Positions 1 through 9,660 of a DNA stretch of 64,000 nucleotides are shown here, one piece after another. The notes beneath the pieces are model-generated. The model made no database searches, had not been told where the DNA came from, and saw only the letters and a list, made by a program, of their open reading frames with translations. Numbering within the stretch: position 1 is the stretch's first letter; every line of letters begins with the position of its first letter. A program made the position numbers and the translations under genes. Origin of the DNA: Chitinophagales bacterium (GTDB lineage Bacteria; Bacteroidota; Bacteroidia; Chitinophagales; UBA8649). The stretch spans positions 62,001-126,000 of the forward strand of contig JACJYS010000003.1 of the NCBI GenBank assembly GCA_020635995.1, read 5' to 3'.

Positions 1-188
1 TCCATACCCGCTTTAGGGAGATGGCAAGTAATACAATTTTGATCAACTATTTTTAGGCCTTCGTAATACGTCTCAGATTTTTCAGACACATTTACTGCAA
101 CTTCATTATTGTTAGCTTGAGTACAACTTTTTAAAACAAAAGCTAACATCATTACTAAAATGGGGGAAATGACAATGATTTTTTTCAT
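1..188 (-). CDS. c-type cytochrome lipoprotein (partial, C-terminus beyond window)
   Basis: I read this short reverse-strand frame directly; only 62 codons lie inside the window. It begins with a signal peptide ending in a lipobox-like Lys-Ser-Cys (Cys22), so it is probably an exported lipoprotein. A CxxCH haem c attachment motif (Cys52, Cys55, His56) follows a short spacer, in the context QNCITCHLPKAGM. This layout is typical of small monohaem cytochromes in Bacteroidota. The family-specific C-terminal part and the axial Met are not visible, so its electron partner cannot be named. It lies 79 bp downstream of the radical SAM gene on the same strand. Confidence 0.75.
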   Translation of the reverse strand, partial: MKKIIVISPILVMMLAFVLKSCTQANNNEVAVNVSEKSETYYEGLKIVDQNCITCHLPKAGM

Positions 189-267
189 TTAGAGTTTATT
201 TTAACATCAAACTTAAAATTTATTTTGAATTTATTTTGTGAGATAGCTCACAAAGCAATTACTGACG

Positions 268-1287
268 TTAATCTTCCCAAACTTTTAAACCCTCTGTACA
301 ATTAGTGCATATATCTATACTCTTTCGGTTTTTGATTAACTGAGTTTTAAAATTCTGATATTTTTTGTTTTGCCAAATAGTTTTAAATGTTTCTTGGTTT
401 AAATTGCCCATTTCATACTTTGCATCTTTATCAAAACAGCAGGGCACTACTTTTCCGTCCCAAGTTATAACATTGCTGTGCCATAGTTTCCAACATTTAT
501 TTTCCATTTTATTTTTTATAGAATATGTGCCATCGGTATTTTTTTTATACCGAGAGTATTTATCCATAGTTGGAATTAAATTACTGCCGTTTTTATAATC
601 ATATATTTGAGCCGTTTTTAACTTCACTTCATCTACGCCTATCTCCTGCCCTATTTTTTTAACTTCTGCTATTTGATGCTCATTAGGTTTTACTACTAAC
701 ATTTGAAAAATAATATGCGGTGTTGTAGATTTCAGCTCTTTTTTGGCAGCTATTAAATTTTTTGTTCCCTCTATCACTTTATCTAATTTGCCATTTACTC
801 TATAATTTTCGTAAATATTTTGAGTGCTTCCATCTATAGAAATTATTATCCTATCCAATCCGCTTTCTATAGTTTCTTTTGCTTTTCGGGGTGTTAAAAA
901 ATGAGCATTTGTTGATGTAACGGTATAAATACCTTTTTCTGTAGCCTGTTTTACCAGACTCAAAAACTTAGGATGCATATAGGGCTCGCCCTGAAAATAA
1001 AAATATAGATAAATGAGCTGTTTATGCGTTTCATTTAAAAATTTAGTATAAAATTCTAAATCTATATTTCCTGTAGGGCGGGTAAAAGATTTTAAGCCAC
1101 TGGGACATTCCGGGCAGCCTAAATTGCAAGTGGTAGTGGGTTCTACAGAAATGGTAAAAGGCAAACCCCACTGTATAGGTTTTTTAAGTATTTGCGATAA
1201 CTGAAATGAAGTATAAACTTTAATGGCATTCCAAATTTTAAATAAACTTAGTTTGCTAATAAAATTTTTAATATCATTGCCCTTCAT
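268..1287 (-). CDS. radical SAM protein with SPASM-type C-terminus
   Basis: A 339-residue protein. The radical SAM [4Fe-4S] motif CxxxCxxC is at Cys54/Cys58/Cys61 (TCNLGCPECPSG), followed by a GEPYMHPKF segment that fits the glycine-rich SAM-binding strand. A C-terminal cysteine cluster (a Cys near residue 266, VVPCCFD, then CTNC near the end) matches a SPASM/twitch domain that binds auxiliary clusters. Such enzymes modify peptides, sugars or cofactors. No precursor peptide or maturase partner is evident next door, so the substrate is unknown. A strong hairpin separates it from glnN upstream. Confidence 0.85.
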   Translation of the reverse strand: MKGNDIKNFISKLSLFKIWNAIKVYTSFQLSQILKKPIQWGLPFTISVEPTTTCNLGCPECPSGLKSFTRPTGNIDLEFYTKFLNETHKQLIYLYFYFQGEPYMHPKFLSLVKQATEKGIYTVTSTNAHFLTPRKAKETIESGLDRIIISIDGSTQNIYENYRVNGKLDKVIEGTKNLIAAKKELKSTTPHIIFQMLVVKPNEHQIAEVKKIGQEIGVDEVKLKTAQIYDYKNGSNLIPTMDKYSRYKKNTDGTYSIKNKMENKCWKLWHSNVITWDGKVVPCCFDKDAKYEMGNLNQETFKTIWQNKKYQNFKTQLIKNRKSIDICTNCTEGLKVWED

Positions 1288-1332
1288 GTAAAAGCAAAGC
1301 TAAGCTAAAATTTATAAAACTGCTATAAACAA

Positions 1333-1364
1333 AAGTTCCGAACCTTTAATAAGGTTCGGAACTT
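1333..1364 (-). terminator. Rho-independent terminator downstream of glnN
   Basis: A perfect 14-bp stem (AAGTTCCGAACCTT / AAGGTTCGGAACTT) with a 4-nt loop sits 11 bp past the glnN stop codon. It is followed by a short T run when read on the minus strand. It most likely terminates glnN and isolates the radical SAM gene. Confidence 0.75.
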
Positions 1365-1375
1365 GTATTAAATTC

Positions 1376-3571
1376 CTATTTTAAAAACAACATTTCTCTG
1401 TATTTAGGCACCGGCCAAAGTTTATCATCTACTATAAGTTCAAGTTTATCTATGTGGTATCTTATAGTTTCAAAATAAGGCTTTACTTTATCGCAATAAT
1501 ATTTTGCTCTTTTTGAAGCATCTTCTATTTTGTTGGCTACTTTTCTTTCTGCCAGCATAGCCGCACAGCCTTGCTCTACTTCATTAATATGCCCCGACAT
1601 TCTCTCTAATAAATCCATCTGAGATTTATAGGCTTCTTTTTTTAAGCCCAGCTCTTTTAAACCTTTTACGTTTTTAATTAATCTATTTTGATACTCAATA
1701 GCCGAAGGTAAAATTTCATTACTTGCCATTTCATACAATACTCTTGATTCTATTTGTATATCTAAAGTATATTTTTCATAATAAATTTCATTTCTGGCTT
1801 CTAATTCTAACTCCGTAAATATATTATTTTTTACAAAAATATCTTTAGCTGCTTTTGTACCGAAAAAGTCAATAGCGTAAGCTGTTTGTTTTACATTGCT
1901 TAAACCTCTTTTTTCAGCTTCTTTAGCCCATTCTTCGCTATAATTATCTCCTTCAAAAAGTATATTTTTAGAAGCATCAATATATCTACGCAATATGCGT
2001 AAAATAGCTCCTTCTTTTTTCTCGCCACTTTTACGCAATTCATTATAATCTTGCATAAAATCAACCAGTTGATTAGCTACTATGGTGTTTAAAACTGTCA
2101 TAGGCAACGCACAGTTTGCTGTACTTCCCACGGCTCGCACTTCAAATTTATTTCCTGTAAAAGCAAAAGGAGAAGTACGGTTTCTATCTGTATTATCTAA
2201 AAATACATCTGGTATTTGCTTGTGTATATCTAATTTTAAATCGGCATTTTTTTCTTCGTCATACTTGCCATGTTTTACTCTTTTGGCTATTTCATCTAAA
2301 ACACCTGTTAAATGCGAACCTATAAATACCGAAATAATAGCAGGAGGTGCTTCATTGGCTCCTAATCGGTGGTCGTTGCTTGCCGATGCTATGGCTGCAC
2401 GCAATAAATCGCTATTGTCATTTACGGCTTTTATAACATTAACAAAGAAGGTTAAAAATCGTAAGTTGTTTTTTGGCGTTTTGCCCGGAGATAACAAGTT
2501 TTTGCCTGTATCAGTACTCATACTCCAGTTATTGTGCTTGCCCGAGCCATTTATACCTTTAAACGGTTTTTCGTGAAACAACACTCTTAATCTATGGCGT
2601 TTTCCTACTCTTTTAAGTACGTCCATTATTAATTGGTTATGGTCGTTGGCAATATTTACTTCTTCAAACATTGGTGCCAACTCAAACTGCCCCGGAGCTA
2701 CTTCATTATGTCTTGTTCTTACAGGAATACCTAATTTGTGGGCTTCTTTTTCAAAATCTAACATAAAATCATAAACACGCTCAGGAATAGAGCCAAAATA
2801 ATGGTCATCTAACTGCTGTCCTTTAGCCGAAGAATGCCCTATTAATGTTCTTCCTCCAAGTACTAAATCCGGGCGAGCAGAGTATAAACTTTCATCTATA
2901 ACAAAATATTCTTGCTCCCACCCTAATGTAGAAATTACGTGCTTAGCATGTCTATCAAACAAGCCTATAACTGGCAAAGCCGCTTTTTCAAGAAAATCTG
3001 AAGCTTTAAGTAAAGGTGCTTTGTGGTCTAAGGACTCTCCTGTATAAGAAATAAAAATAGTAGGAATACAAAGTGTTAATCCATCGCCTATTTCCATTAT
3101 AAAAGCAGGAGATGTAGGGTCCCAAGCCGTGTAACCTCTGGCTTCAAAAGTTTGGCGTAGTCCTCCATTAGGAAAAGAAGAAGCATCCGGTTCTTGCTGT
3201 ACCAATTCATTGCCTGTAAACATTTCCATGCCTTTTCCTGTGCTTGTAGGCACAAAAAATGTATCGTGTTTTTCTGCCGTACCGCCTGTTAAAGGCTGAA
3301 ACCAATGTGTATATGATTTTACACCTTTTTCTATTGCCCACGATTTCATAGCGGCAGCCACTTGGTCGGCAGTGTTTCTATCTATTTTTGTTTTGTTATT
3401 AATGGAATCTTTAATACTGATATACGCTTCTTCAGATATGTATTTTTTCATGGTTTCGTCTGTAAAAACGTTTTCTGCGTAATATTCAGAAATTCTTTTG
3501 CTTGGTAGCTTTACTTGTACTTTTTCTCTACCTATAGTATTATCTACTCCTTTTCTTCTTAAATTTTCCAT
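1376..3571 (-). CDS. glnN: glutamine synthetase type III
   Basis: A 731-residue protein, the length of GSIII enzymes and far longer than GSI (about 450). It makes glutamine from glutamate, ammonia and ATP in the cytosol. Landmarks are the N-terminal GSIII segment with THWFQPLTGGTAEKHD, the catalytic-domain stretch RHNEVAPGQFELAPMFE, the glutamate/ATP-binding KGINGSGKHNNWS, and NRTSPFAFTGNKFEVRAVGS. Type III is the usual glutamine synthetase in Bacteroidota. It is monocistronic, with a terminator just downstream. A CAAATTTA box (TAAATTTG on the coding strand) at 3593-3600 could be its -7 promoter element. No PII or amt gene is adjacent. Confidence 0.96.
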   Translation of the reverse strand: MENLRRKGVDNTIGREKVQVKLPSKRISEYYAENVFTDETMKKYISEEAYISIKDSINNKTKIDRNTADQVAAAMKSWAIEKGVKSYTHWFQPLTGGTAEKHDTFFVPTSTGKGMEMFTGNELVQQEPDASSFPNGGLRQTFEARGYTAWDPTSPAFIMEIGDGLTLCIPTIFISYTGESLDHKAPLLKASDFLEKAALPVIGLFDRHAKHVISTLGWEQEYFVIDESLYSARPDLVLGGRTLIGHSSAKGQQLDDHYFGSIPERVYDFMLDFEKEAHKLGIPVRTRHNEVAPGQFELAPMFEEVNIANDHNQLIMDVLKRVGKRHRLRVLFHEKPFKGINGSGKHNNWSMSTDTGKNLLSPGKTPKNNLRFLTFFVNVIKAVNDNSDLLRAAIASASNDHRLGANEAPPAIISVFIGSHLTGVLDEIAKRVKHGKYDEEKNADLKLDIHKQIPDVFLDNTDRNRTSPFAFTGNKFEVRAVGSTANCALPMTVLNTIVANQLVDFMQDYNELRKSGEKKEGAILRILRRYIDASKNILFEGDNYSEEWAKEAEKRGLSNVKQTAYAIDFFGTKAAKDIFVKNNIFTELELEARNEIYYEKYTLDIQIESRVLYEMASNEILPSAIEYQNRLIKNVKGLKELGLKKEAYKSQMDLLERMSGHINEVEQGCAAMLAERKVANKIEDASKRAKYYCDKVKPYFETIRYHIDKLELIVDDKLWPVPKYREMLFLK

Positions 3572-3692
3572 TTATGATTTTTAAATTTTTCACAAATTTA
3601 TACCAAAAATGAACTTAAACTACTTTTTAAGCAGAAATTTTGTAAAAATTTATCAACATTTGGGTTTAAATATTGTTTTTAAGCCAAAATTT

Positions 3693-4958
3693 TTAATTTT
3701 TCCTATAAATAAAATCAGAAAGTATGTAAATAGATGTTGGAACAAGTAAAAACAATGCAACACTTCTATATCTTAAAATAGCTCCCAAATTTGGAACTAT
3801 TAAGCCTGTGAGTATTAAATATGAAAACCCAAATGCATAAAAAAGATAAACAAATGCTTTTTGCTTTGTATTTAGCTTTTTTATATAAAATATAGATGCC
3901 ACTAAAAATATGCTTAACACAGCACTTTCTATACTTGAAATAGCAAGCAATAGTGTTTTAGCTTCAAAAAACCACGGACGTACAGTTGTATTTAGTAGTG
4001 CCTGCGGAATTTTAGTCATATATCCTAAGTAACTCAAATGGTAATCTCCTAAATCTATGGCAGTATTGCCCGCCTTTAACGATAAATACAGTTCTTTTCT
4101 TTGGTTTATTAAATCTACTAAATTAGGCGTGTGAAATAAAACAGGTATGATATAAGTAGATAATAGTGCCATTGTGTAAATACCTATATAACTGTAAAGT
4201 GGCTTTTTTGCATTAGTCCATTTATAAATTATAAAAGCTATAAAAGGCGGAATTAAAATAAGAGCAATAAAATACCTTAATACAAATAATAGTGCTAAAG
4301 ACAATATGAATAGAATAATAAATTTGATTTTGCTTTCAATAATAATTTTAAAAAAGGAATAAAGCGTTGTGCTAATAAATAGCACACTTAAAGTTTCTTT
4401 GTGCATACCCGATGTCCAATATAACAAACTGGGTGTAAGAAAAATAGACAAAACAAGTATGTTGTTTTTAGCTGTCATTAAAAACTGCTCAAAAGTTTTA
4501 TAAATAAAAAATGACGCTAAAAACGAAAATAAAGCGAAGAAAACGGCATTTATATAAATAGACTTGCCAAAAGTAAAAAGGTTAATAAACGCATTTGCTC
4601 TAACTATAAAATAAGCGGAATTATCGCTCCAAAAACCCATTTCATCTACGGCTTGAGCTATATTAGGTGTTATAGTAGTATTATTTGTACCAAATGTTAA
4701 CTGCAAGTATGTTAGAATTTCTCCCTGTTTTAGTTTATCAAAAACAATTAATCCGTCATTATAATAATTAAATATATCTCCACCACTAACAAGGCTGGTA
4801 TTACTATAAATATAAAATAGAGCTACTATAGCCTTAAATCCAAAAAAAATAAGTAATGCTCGCTTAGATAAAAATATAGCGCTGAAACAACTGCACTTAT
4901 AAATTGAAAAAGCAAACAATAAAGTGTAAACTATAATCAGAAATATTATTATACTCAT
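3693..4958 (-). CDS. polytopic membrane protein of unknown function
   Basis: A 421-residue, very hydrophobic protein with about ten predicted membrane spans and a few short loops. Residues around 60-115 form an extracytoplasmic-looking region (SGGDIFNYYNDG). The overall plan resembles polysaccharide polymerases and glycosyltransferase-like membrane proteins of the EpsG/GT-C type, but I see no diagnostic motif, so this is only a structural analogy. It is transcribed alone, 55 bp from the divergent DUF899-like gene. The ATG at 4958 begins directly with the first membrane helix. Confidence 0.7.
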   Translation of the reverse strand: MSIIIFLIIVYTLLFAFSIYKCSCFSAIFLSKRALLIFFGFKAIVALFYIYSNTSLVSGGDIFNYYNDGLIVFDKLKQGEILTYLQLTFGTNNTTITPNIAQAVDEMGFWSDNSAYFIVRANAFINLFTFGKSIYINAVFFALFSFLASFFIYKTFEQFLMTAKNNILVLSIFLTPSLLYWTSGMHKETLSVLFISTTLYSFFKIIIESKIKFIILFILSLALLFVLRYFIALILIPPFIAFIIYKWTNAKKPLYSYIGIYTMALLSTYIIPVLFHTPNLVDLINQRKELYLSLKAGNTAIDLGDYHLSYLGYMTKIPQALLNTTVRPWFFEAKTLLLAISSIESAVLSIFLVASIFYIKKLNTKQKAFVYLFYAFGFSYLILTGLIVPNLGAILRYRSVALFLLVPTSIYILSDFIYRKN

Positions 4959-5013
4959 TTATATTGCGAAAATAGGTAAATTTACAAGCATCACCCTCAA
5001 AAAAATATAAATT

Positions 5014-5580
5014 ATGAATGAGAGAATGAAAGAACTTCAAAAAGAAATTTTTGAGAAACAAAAAGAACTTAATAAACTTAAACTTGAACAAGCACCTGAA
5101 AATATAAAAAATTATGATTTTCAAGATAAAAATGGGAACAACAAAAGTTTAAAAGAATTATTTGGTGGCAAAGATGAACTTTTAGTTATTCATAATATGG
5201 GGAAATCTTGCGTGTATTGCACTATGTGGGCAGATGTACTTAGTGGTATGTATCACATAATAAAAGACAGGGTAAACATAGTTTTAACCAGTCCGGACGA
5301 TGTAGCAACGATGAAAACTTTTGCTGAAAACAGAAAATGGAATATGCCGTATTATTCTTACCATGGAACAGATTTTTCTAAAGATTTAGGGTTTGCTTAC
5401 GATAAAGAAAACAGAAGATGGTTTATGCCCGGTGTATCGGCATTAATAATAAAAGATGATAAAATTTTAAGAACAGCCTACGACTTTTTTGGTCCTGGCG
5501 ATATGTACTGCCCACCTTGGCAACTTTTTGAACTACTACCAAAAGGAGCTAACGGCTGGCAACCAAAGTATGAGTATTAA
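5014..5580 (+). CDS. DUF899-like thioredoxin-fold protein
   Basis: A 188-residue cytosolic protein. The N-terminal 30 residues are a charged helix (likely coiled coil). A thioredoxin-like domain follows, with LLVIHNMGKSCVYCTMWAD, where a CxxC pair takes the redox-active position, then NIVLTSPDD and a C-terminal PGVSALIIKDDKILRTAYDFFGPGD segment. This order fits the DUF899 family (AhpC/TSA-like fold), whose members lack a firmly established substrate. A peroxide or thiol redox role is inferred from the fold only. No signal peptide is seen. Confidence 0.75.
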   Translation: MNERMKELQKEIFEKQKELNKLKLEQAPENIKNYDFQDKNGNNKSLKELFGGKDELLVIHNMGKSCVYCTMWADVLSGMYHIIKDRVNIVLTSPDDVATMKTFAENRKWNMPYYSYHGTDFSKDLGFAYDKENRRWFMPGVSALIIKDDKILRTAYDFFGPGDMYCPPWQLFELLPKGANGWQPKYEY

Positions 5581-5632
5581 AAAAAAAGACATTTTGCTTA
5601 ATTTGGATTTATTTTGTATATTGTACTGTCAT

Positions 5633-7489
5633 ATGTCAAATCATACTAAAATATTATTCTTTTTCCAGTTTGTTATCAATAATATATTATTAGCTAGCAC
5701 AATAGAAGTTATAAACTTAAATGATTCTGGATTAGGGTCTTTAAGATATTCTATTAATATAGCTATCAATGGAGATTCTATCGTTTTTAATCCAAATTTA
5801 ATTACTAATGGAAGCGATACCTTGGTTTTAAATTCTTCAATTTATTTTTCAAAAAGTATAACAATAAAAGGTCTATTTAACTCTAAAGACACCTTGTTCA
5901 TTAGTGGAAATAATTCCAATAGTATTTTTAAAATAGATTTTCCAGATTATAGCAATCATTTGACTTTTGAAAACCTCTACTTAATTAATGCATACAGCGA
6001 ACGCGAAGGAGGTGCTATAAGTATAAAAAAGTGTAAGAAAGTAAATATTGCAAACTGTTTTTTCCAAAACAATACTGCTTTAAGTGGCGGTGGGGGAATT
6101 AGTGTAATGAATACCTCATTAATTAGCAGTAATCCCATTTGTTCCCTAACTATTAATCAATCTAAATTTATTAGCAATATTGGCAATGGTCGTGGAGGAG
6201 GAGCCATTCAGACTTTCACAAACAGTTTATACATAGATATTAATGAATCCAAATTTATCTACAATTCAACTAATAGCGGTGGTGGTGCAATAAATATTTT
6301 TAGTTACAACAATTATATTAACATTACTGGTTCAAATTTTCTAAATAATATTGCAGAAAGTGGTGGTGGTGCAGTATTGGCGTCAAGTAAACCAGGCAGC
6401 AATGTTACGTATAACATATCAGAAGTTTTTATTAAAAATTCAACTTTTGCGTATAACTACACAGACGGAGCAGGGGGAGGTATTTATATAACGGCTAGCT
6501 CATACTCCGTAGGATACAATAATTTAGTTATATCTAACTTGAAATTTATTAATTCTACTATAGCAAAAAACCATTCACGCTACAAAGGTGGAGGAATGTA
6601 TTTATCTACAAATTCTTTTGGAGAGACTCAATCAAATCATCAAATAATCAATTCTACAATTGTAAATAATAGCTCTACCGAAGGCACAGGTGGAATATTC
6701 GCTTTTAATTCCAATGAATCTCAATCAATATTAGAAATAACTTCAAGTATAGTAGCATTAAATAAAAACTTAGACATTAATAAAGTTGATAATTCTATTA
6801 ATACTTCAATTATTTCTAAAGGATATAATATTTTTAGCGATAGTATAATTCTTGGAACTATAAATATAGGTAAAGGGAAAGATTACCTTGGGGTAGATTC
6901 AAATAATTTAAAATTAAGTCAATTAGGTTGTTATGGTGGAAATACTTTAACAATTATACCATTAAACAATAGTATTGCTATTAACAAAGGTAACCCATAC
7001 GATATTAGTATTCCTCAAAACTTACAAGCGATAAACGACATTAGAGATGTTGGTTCTACAGAATCTATTTGCTATCAATACAACAATATTCAAACTAATA
7101 CGAAAATTTGCTTTGGAGATAGTATTTTTTTAAACAATGATTTCCAAAAAACAAGTGGTATATACATAGATACTTTTAAAACTAAATTTGGATGTGACAG
7201 TATTATTAAAACTAACCTATTGGTATTAGAAAGTAATAATGATACTTGCTCAACAAATATAGATAAAATAAAAATTTATCCAAATCCTGCAAATAATTAT
7301 CTATCTGTAGAATCACCCTTACCTATTTATGTAAGCTTATATTCTTTAGGAGGTAAAGAGATAATAAGTTTTTACTCCGCTAACAAAACTACAACTATAC
7401 CAACATCCGAATTATCAAGTGGGTTGTATATATTAAAAGTTAATAATTCTCGTAACCTAATTTCTGAAAAAGTTATTATAAGACACTAA
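5633..7489 (+). CDS. secreted beta-helix protein with T9SS type A sorting domain
   Basis: I start at the ATG at 5633, which gives a signal peptide (ILFFFQFVINNILLAS); an upstream in-frame ATG at 5570 would overlap the previous gene. The mature protein opens with TIEVINLNDSGLGSLRYSI, common in polymorphic outer-membrane (POMP-like) proteins. It continues with repeated turns of the type FxxNxxxxGGGAI, a right-handed parallel beta-helix. Near the end is one Cys-rich unit (CFGDSIFL ... GCDSII) homologous to the repeats of the giant gene at 33.3 kb. The last ~80 residues (IKIYPNPANNYLSVES ... GLYILKV) are a Por secretion type A sorting domain. It is probably a surface adhesin or polysaccharide-binding protein. 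Its stop overlaps the convergent hutI stop by 4 bp. Confidence 0.85.
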   Translation: MSNHTKILFFFQFVINNILLASTIEVINLNDSGLGSLRYSINIAINGDSIVFNPNLITNGSDTLVLNSSIYFSKSITIKGLFNSKDTLFISGNNSNSIFKIDFPDYSNHLTFENLYLINAYSEREGGAISIKKCKKVNIANCFFQNNTALSGGGGISVMNTSLISSNPICSLTINQSKFISNIGNGRGGGAIQTFTNSLYIDINESKFIYNSTNSGGGAINIFSYNNYINITGSNFLNNIAESGGGAVLASSKPGSNVTYNISEVFIKNSTFAYNYTDGAGGGIYITASSYSVGYNNLVISNLKFINSTIAKNHSRYKGGGMYLSTNSFGETQSNHQIINSTIVNNSSTEGTGGIFAFNSNESQSILEITSSIVALNKNLDINKVDNSINTSIISKGYNIFSDSIILGTINIGKGKDYLGVDSNNLKLSQLGCYGGNTLTIIPLNNSIAINKGNPYDISIPQNLQAINDIRDVGSTESICYQYNNIQTNTKICFGDSIFLNNDFQKTSGIYIDTFKTKFGCDSIIKTNLLVLESNNDTCSTNIDKIKIYPNPANNYLSVESPLPIYVSLYSLGGKEIISFYSANKTTTIPTSELSSGLYILKVNNSRNLISEKVIIRH

Positions 7490-8703
7490 TAAAAAATTTC
7501 CTCTATACAGTTTTCGCCAAAGCTATATGGCAAGTATATATATGAAGAAATTGGCTTAGTAACAATAAAATTGGCTCTTTTACCTTTTGTTATACTTCCC
7601 ACTTCTTTTTGTACGCCCATGGCAAAAGCAGCATTTATAGTGGCTGCATTTATGGCTTCTTCGGGTAGCATTTTCATTTTTATGCAAGCTAAACTTACCA
7701 AAAAGTTCATGTTTCCACTTGGTGTACTACCGGGGTTGTAATCACTTGCGACAGCTACGGGCAGGTTGGCTTGTATCATTTTTTTAACCGGAGCATAAGG
7801 AATACCTAAATAAAATGAACAACTGGGCAAAGCCACAGGAATAGTATTACTATTTTGTAGGCAAGCTATTTCCTCTACACCTATTTGCTCTAAATGGTCA
7901 ACAGAAATGGCATTATTTTTAATACCTACTTGCACGCCTCCACTCACAGCCAACTGGTTAGCGTGTATTTTAGCTCGCAATCCGTACTTAGCACCTGCTT
8001 GCAATATTTTATCTGTTTCTTCTACTGTAAAAAAACCTTTTTCGCAAAAAACATCTATAAAATCTGCTAAACCTTCTTCACTTGCCTGCGGTATTATTTC
8101 ATTTATTATTAAATCAATATACTGCTCTCTATTGTTTTTATACTCGGTAGGAATAGCGTGTGCCGCTAATAAATTAGATTTAATGGGAATATTGAAATTG
8201 TTTTTTAACTTTTTAATTACCCTAAGCATTTTTAATTCACTTTCTACGCTTAAACCGTAACCACTTTTTATTTCTATAGCTCCTGTTCCCAATTTTATCA
8301 AGTTTTTTAATCTTTCAGCAGCACTTTCATAAAGCTCATCTTCGGTAGCCTTTCTTAATTTTCTTGCAGAATTTAATATTCCTCCACCTGCTGCCGCAAT
8401 TTCTTCATAACTTTTGCCTTGTATTTTCATTACAAACTCCTCCTCTCTGCTGGCTGCAAAAACTATATGTGTGTGGCAATCTACCCACGTAGGCAAAACC
8501 ACTCTGCCTGTTAGGTCTTTAATTTCATCAGCATGGGAAGGGCAATTTTGCATGGTTCCATAATCTGCTATCAATCCGTTTTCAGTTAACAACCACGCAT
8601 TTTCTATTACAGGAAGATTTTTCATATCTAATCCCATTATAGGTTTTTCCGTTTCTTCTCTAACTTGTACTAACTGCTTTATGTTTTTGTATAAAATTTT
8701 CAT
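7486..8703 (-). CDS. hutI: imidazolonepropionase
   Basis: A 405-residue amidohydrolase, the usual HutI length. It hydrolyses 4-imidazolone-5-propanoate to N-formimino-glutamate in histidine degradation. Visible motifs are the metal-binding VDCHTHIVFAASREEEF after an N-terminal beta-sandwich strand, the HutI-typical GGGILNSARKLRKA and GAIEIKSGYGLS, HANQLAVSGG carrying a metal-ligand His, and VALPSCSFYLG with ASDYNPGSTPSGN near the C-terminus. No other hut genes are adjacent, so the pathway is split elsewhere in the genome. It lies 21 bp downstream of the rhomboid gene, possibly co-transcribed. Confidence 0.95.
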   Translation of the reverse strand: MKILYKNIKQLVQVREETEKPIMGLDMKNLPVIENAWLLTENGLIADYGTMQNCPSHADEIKDLTGRVVLPTWVDCHTHIVFAASREEEFVMKIQGKSYEEIAAAGGGILNSARKLRKATEDELYESAAERLKNLIKLGTGAIEIKSGYGLSVESELKMLRVIKKLKNNFNIPIKSNLLAAHAIPTEYKNNREQYIDLIINEIIPQASEEGLADFIDVFCEKGFFTVEETDKILQAGAKYGLRAKIHANQLAVSGGVQVGIKNNAISVDHLEQIGVEEIACLQNSNTIPVALPSCSFYLGIPYAPVKKMIQANLPVAVASDYNPGSTPSGNMNFLVSLACIKMKMLPEEAINAATINAAFAMGVQKEVGSITKGKRANFIVTKPISSYIYLPYSFGENCIEEIFY

Positions 8704-8724
8704 TTAGTCTGCTGTTGGTTGCCT

Positions 8725-9588
8725 CTAATCCTTCGTTTTATTCAATTCGTTAGATAATTCATCTAATCTTTTTCTTTCTGAATAAGACAAACTGCCTAAA
8801 CCGTCTTTACCTACTTTATCTAAAAGTGCATCTAACTCTTTTTCTTTTTCAAATTCCTTATTGTAATACAAATCATCTACGCTTCTTTTAGTTTGTTTTA
8901 CATCTTCATTATACATTTTAAAACTACTGGAAGATTTACGTTTATTAGGATTAATAAAAAATATGATAGCTGGTATAGCAAGTAGTAAAAGTGTTAACCA
9001 CCAATTAGCCATGGCTGCATTAAAATCAAATAAAATAGCTAAAACAACACCGGCTACTGCTCCGCCTAAATGTGCTTCGTGCCCTATGTTGTCATTTTGT
9101 TTATTCATACCATATACGGTATAAAGCAAATATAAAATTCCAAAAATCCAACTTGGAATAGGGAAAAACGGCAAAAATATAAATATAATATCGCCAAAAG
9201 GATAAAATAAAATACTGGCAAAAACTACTCCACTTACTGCTCCACTTGCCCCAACGGCACTATAAGCATTATTGTCTTTATTATAAAAATAGGCTAAAGC
9301 ATTGCCCACTAATAAACTAACAAAATAAAGGACAGTAAATTCTATTGGACCTATAAAATATTTCATTACTAAGCCAAAAGAGTATAAAGCTATCATGTTA
9401 AACAAAAGGTGAGTTATATCGCCATGCAAAAAAGCACTACTTATAAAACGATAGTATTCCTTATTTTGCTTAATACTCCCTACATGAAATTTTAATTTTT
9501 GGAATAAACTCATGTTATTAAACGCCATAAATGACAACACTACATTGATACCAATTAAGGTATATACTATTAAATCTACTGGGTTCAT
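8725..9588 (-). CDS. rhomboid family intramembrane serine protease
   Basis: A 287-residue protein with six predicted membrane helices, then a charged C-terminal tail (about residues 215-287, likely cytoplasmic, coiled-coil-prone). Rhomboid landmarks are HGDITHLLFNM in helix 2, the catalytic Ser motif GASGAVSG in helix 4, and the catalytic His region GHEAHLGGAVAG in helix 6. It would cleave transmembrane substrates within the lipid bilayer. The substrate is not known. It is on the same strand as hutI and the NamZ-like gene. Confidence 0.93.
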   Translation of the reverse strand: MNPVDLIVYTLIGINVVLSFMAFNNMSLFQKLKFHVGSIKQNKEYYRFISSAFLHGDITHLLFNMIALYSFGLVMKYFIGPIEFTVLYFVSLLVGNALAYFYNKDNNAYSAVGASGAVSGVVFASILFYPFGDIIFIFLPFFPIPSWIFGILYLLYTVYGMNKQNDNIGHEAHLGGAVAGVVLAILFDFNAAMANWWLTLLLLAIPAIIFFINPNKRKSSSSFKMYNEDVKQTKRSVDDLYYNKEFEKEKELDALLDKVGKDGLGSLSYSERKRLDELSNELNKTKD

Positions 9589-9660
9589 ATATTTTTTACT
9601 TGGTTGTTCACTTTTAATTTTGAGATTACTGCCTTCGTAAGAATGACAATAATCAATGAG

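Noticed and set aside
5489..5632. Longer N-terminus for the beta-helix protein
   Set aside because: It would overlap the previous gene and bury the signal peptide; the ATG at 5633 gives a clean export signal.
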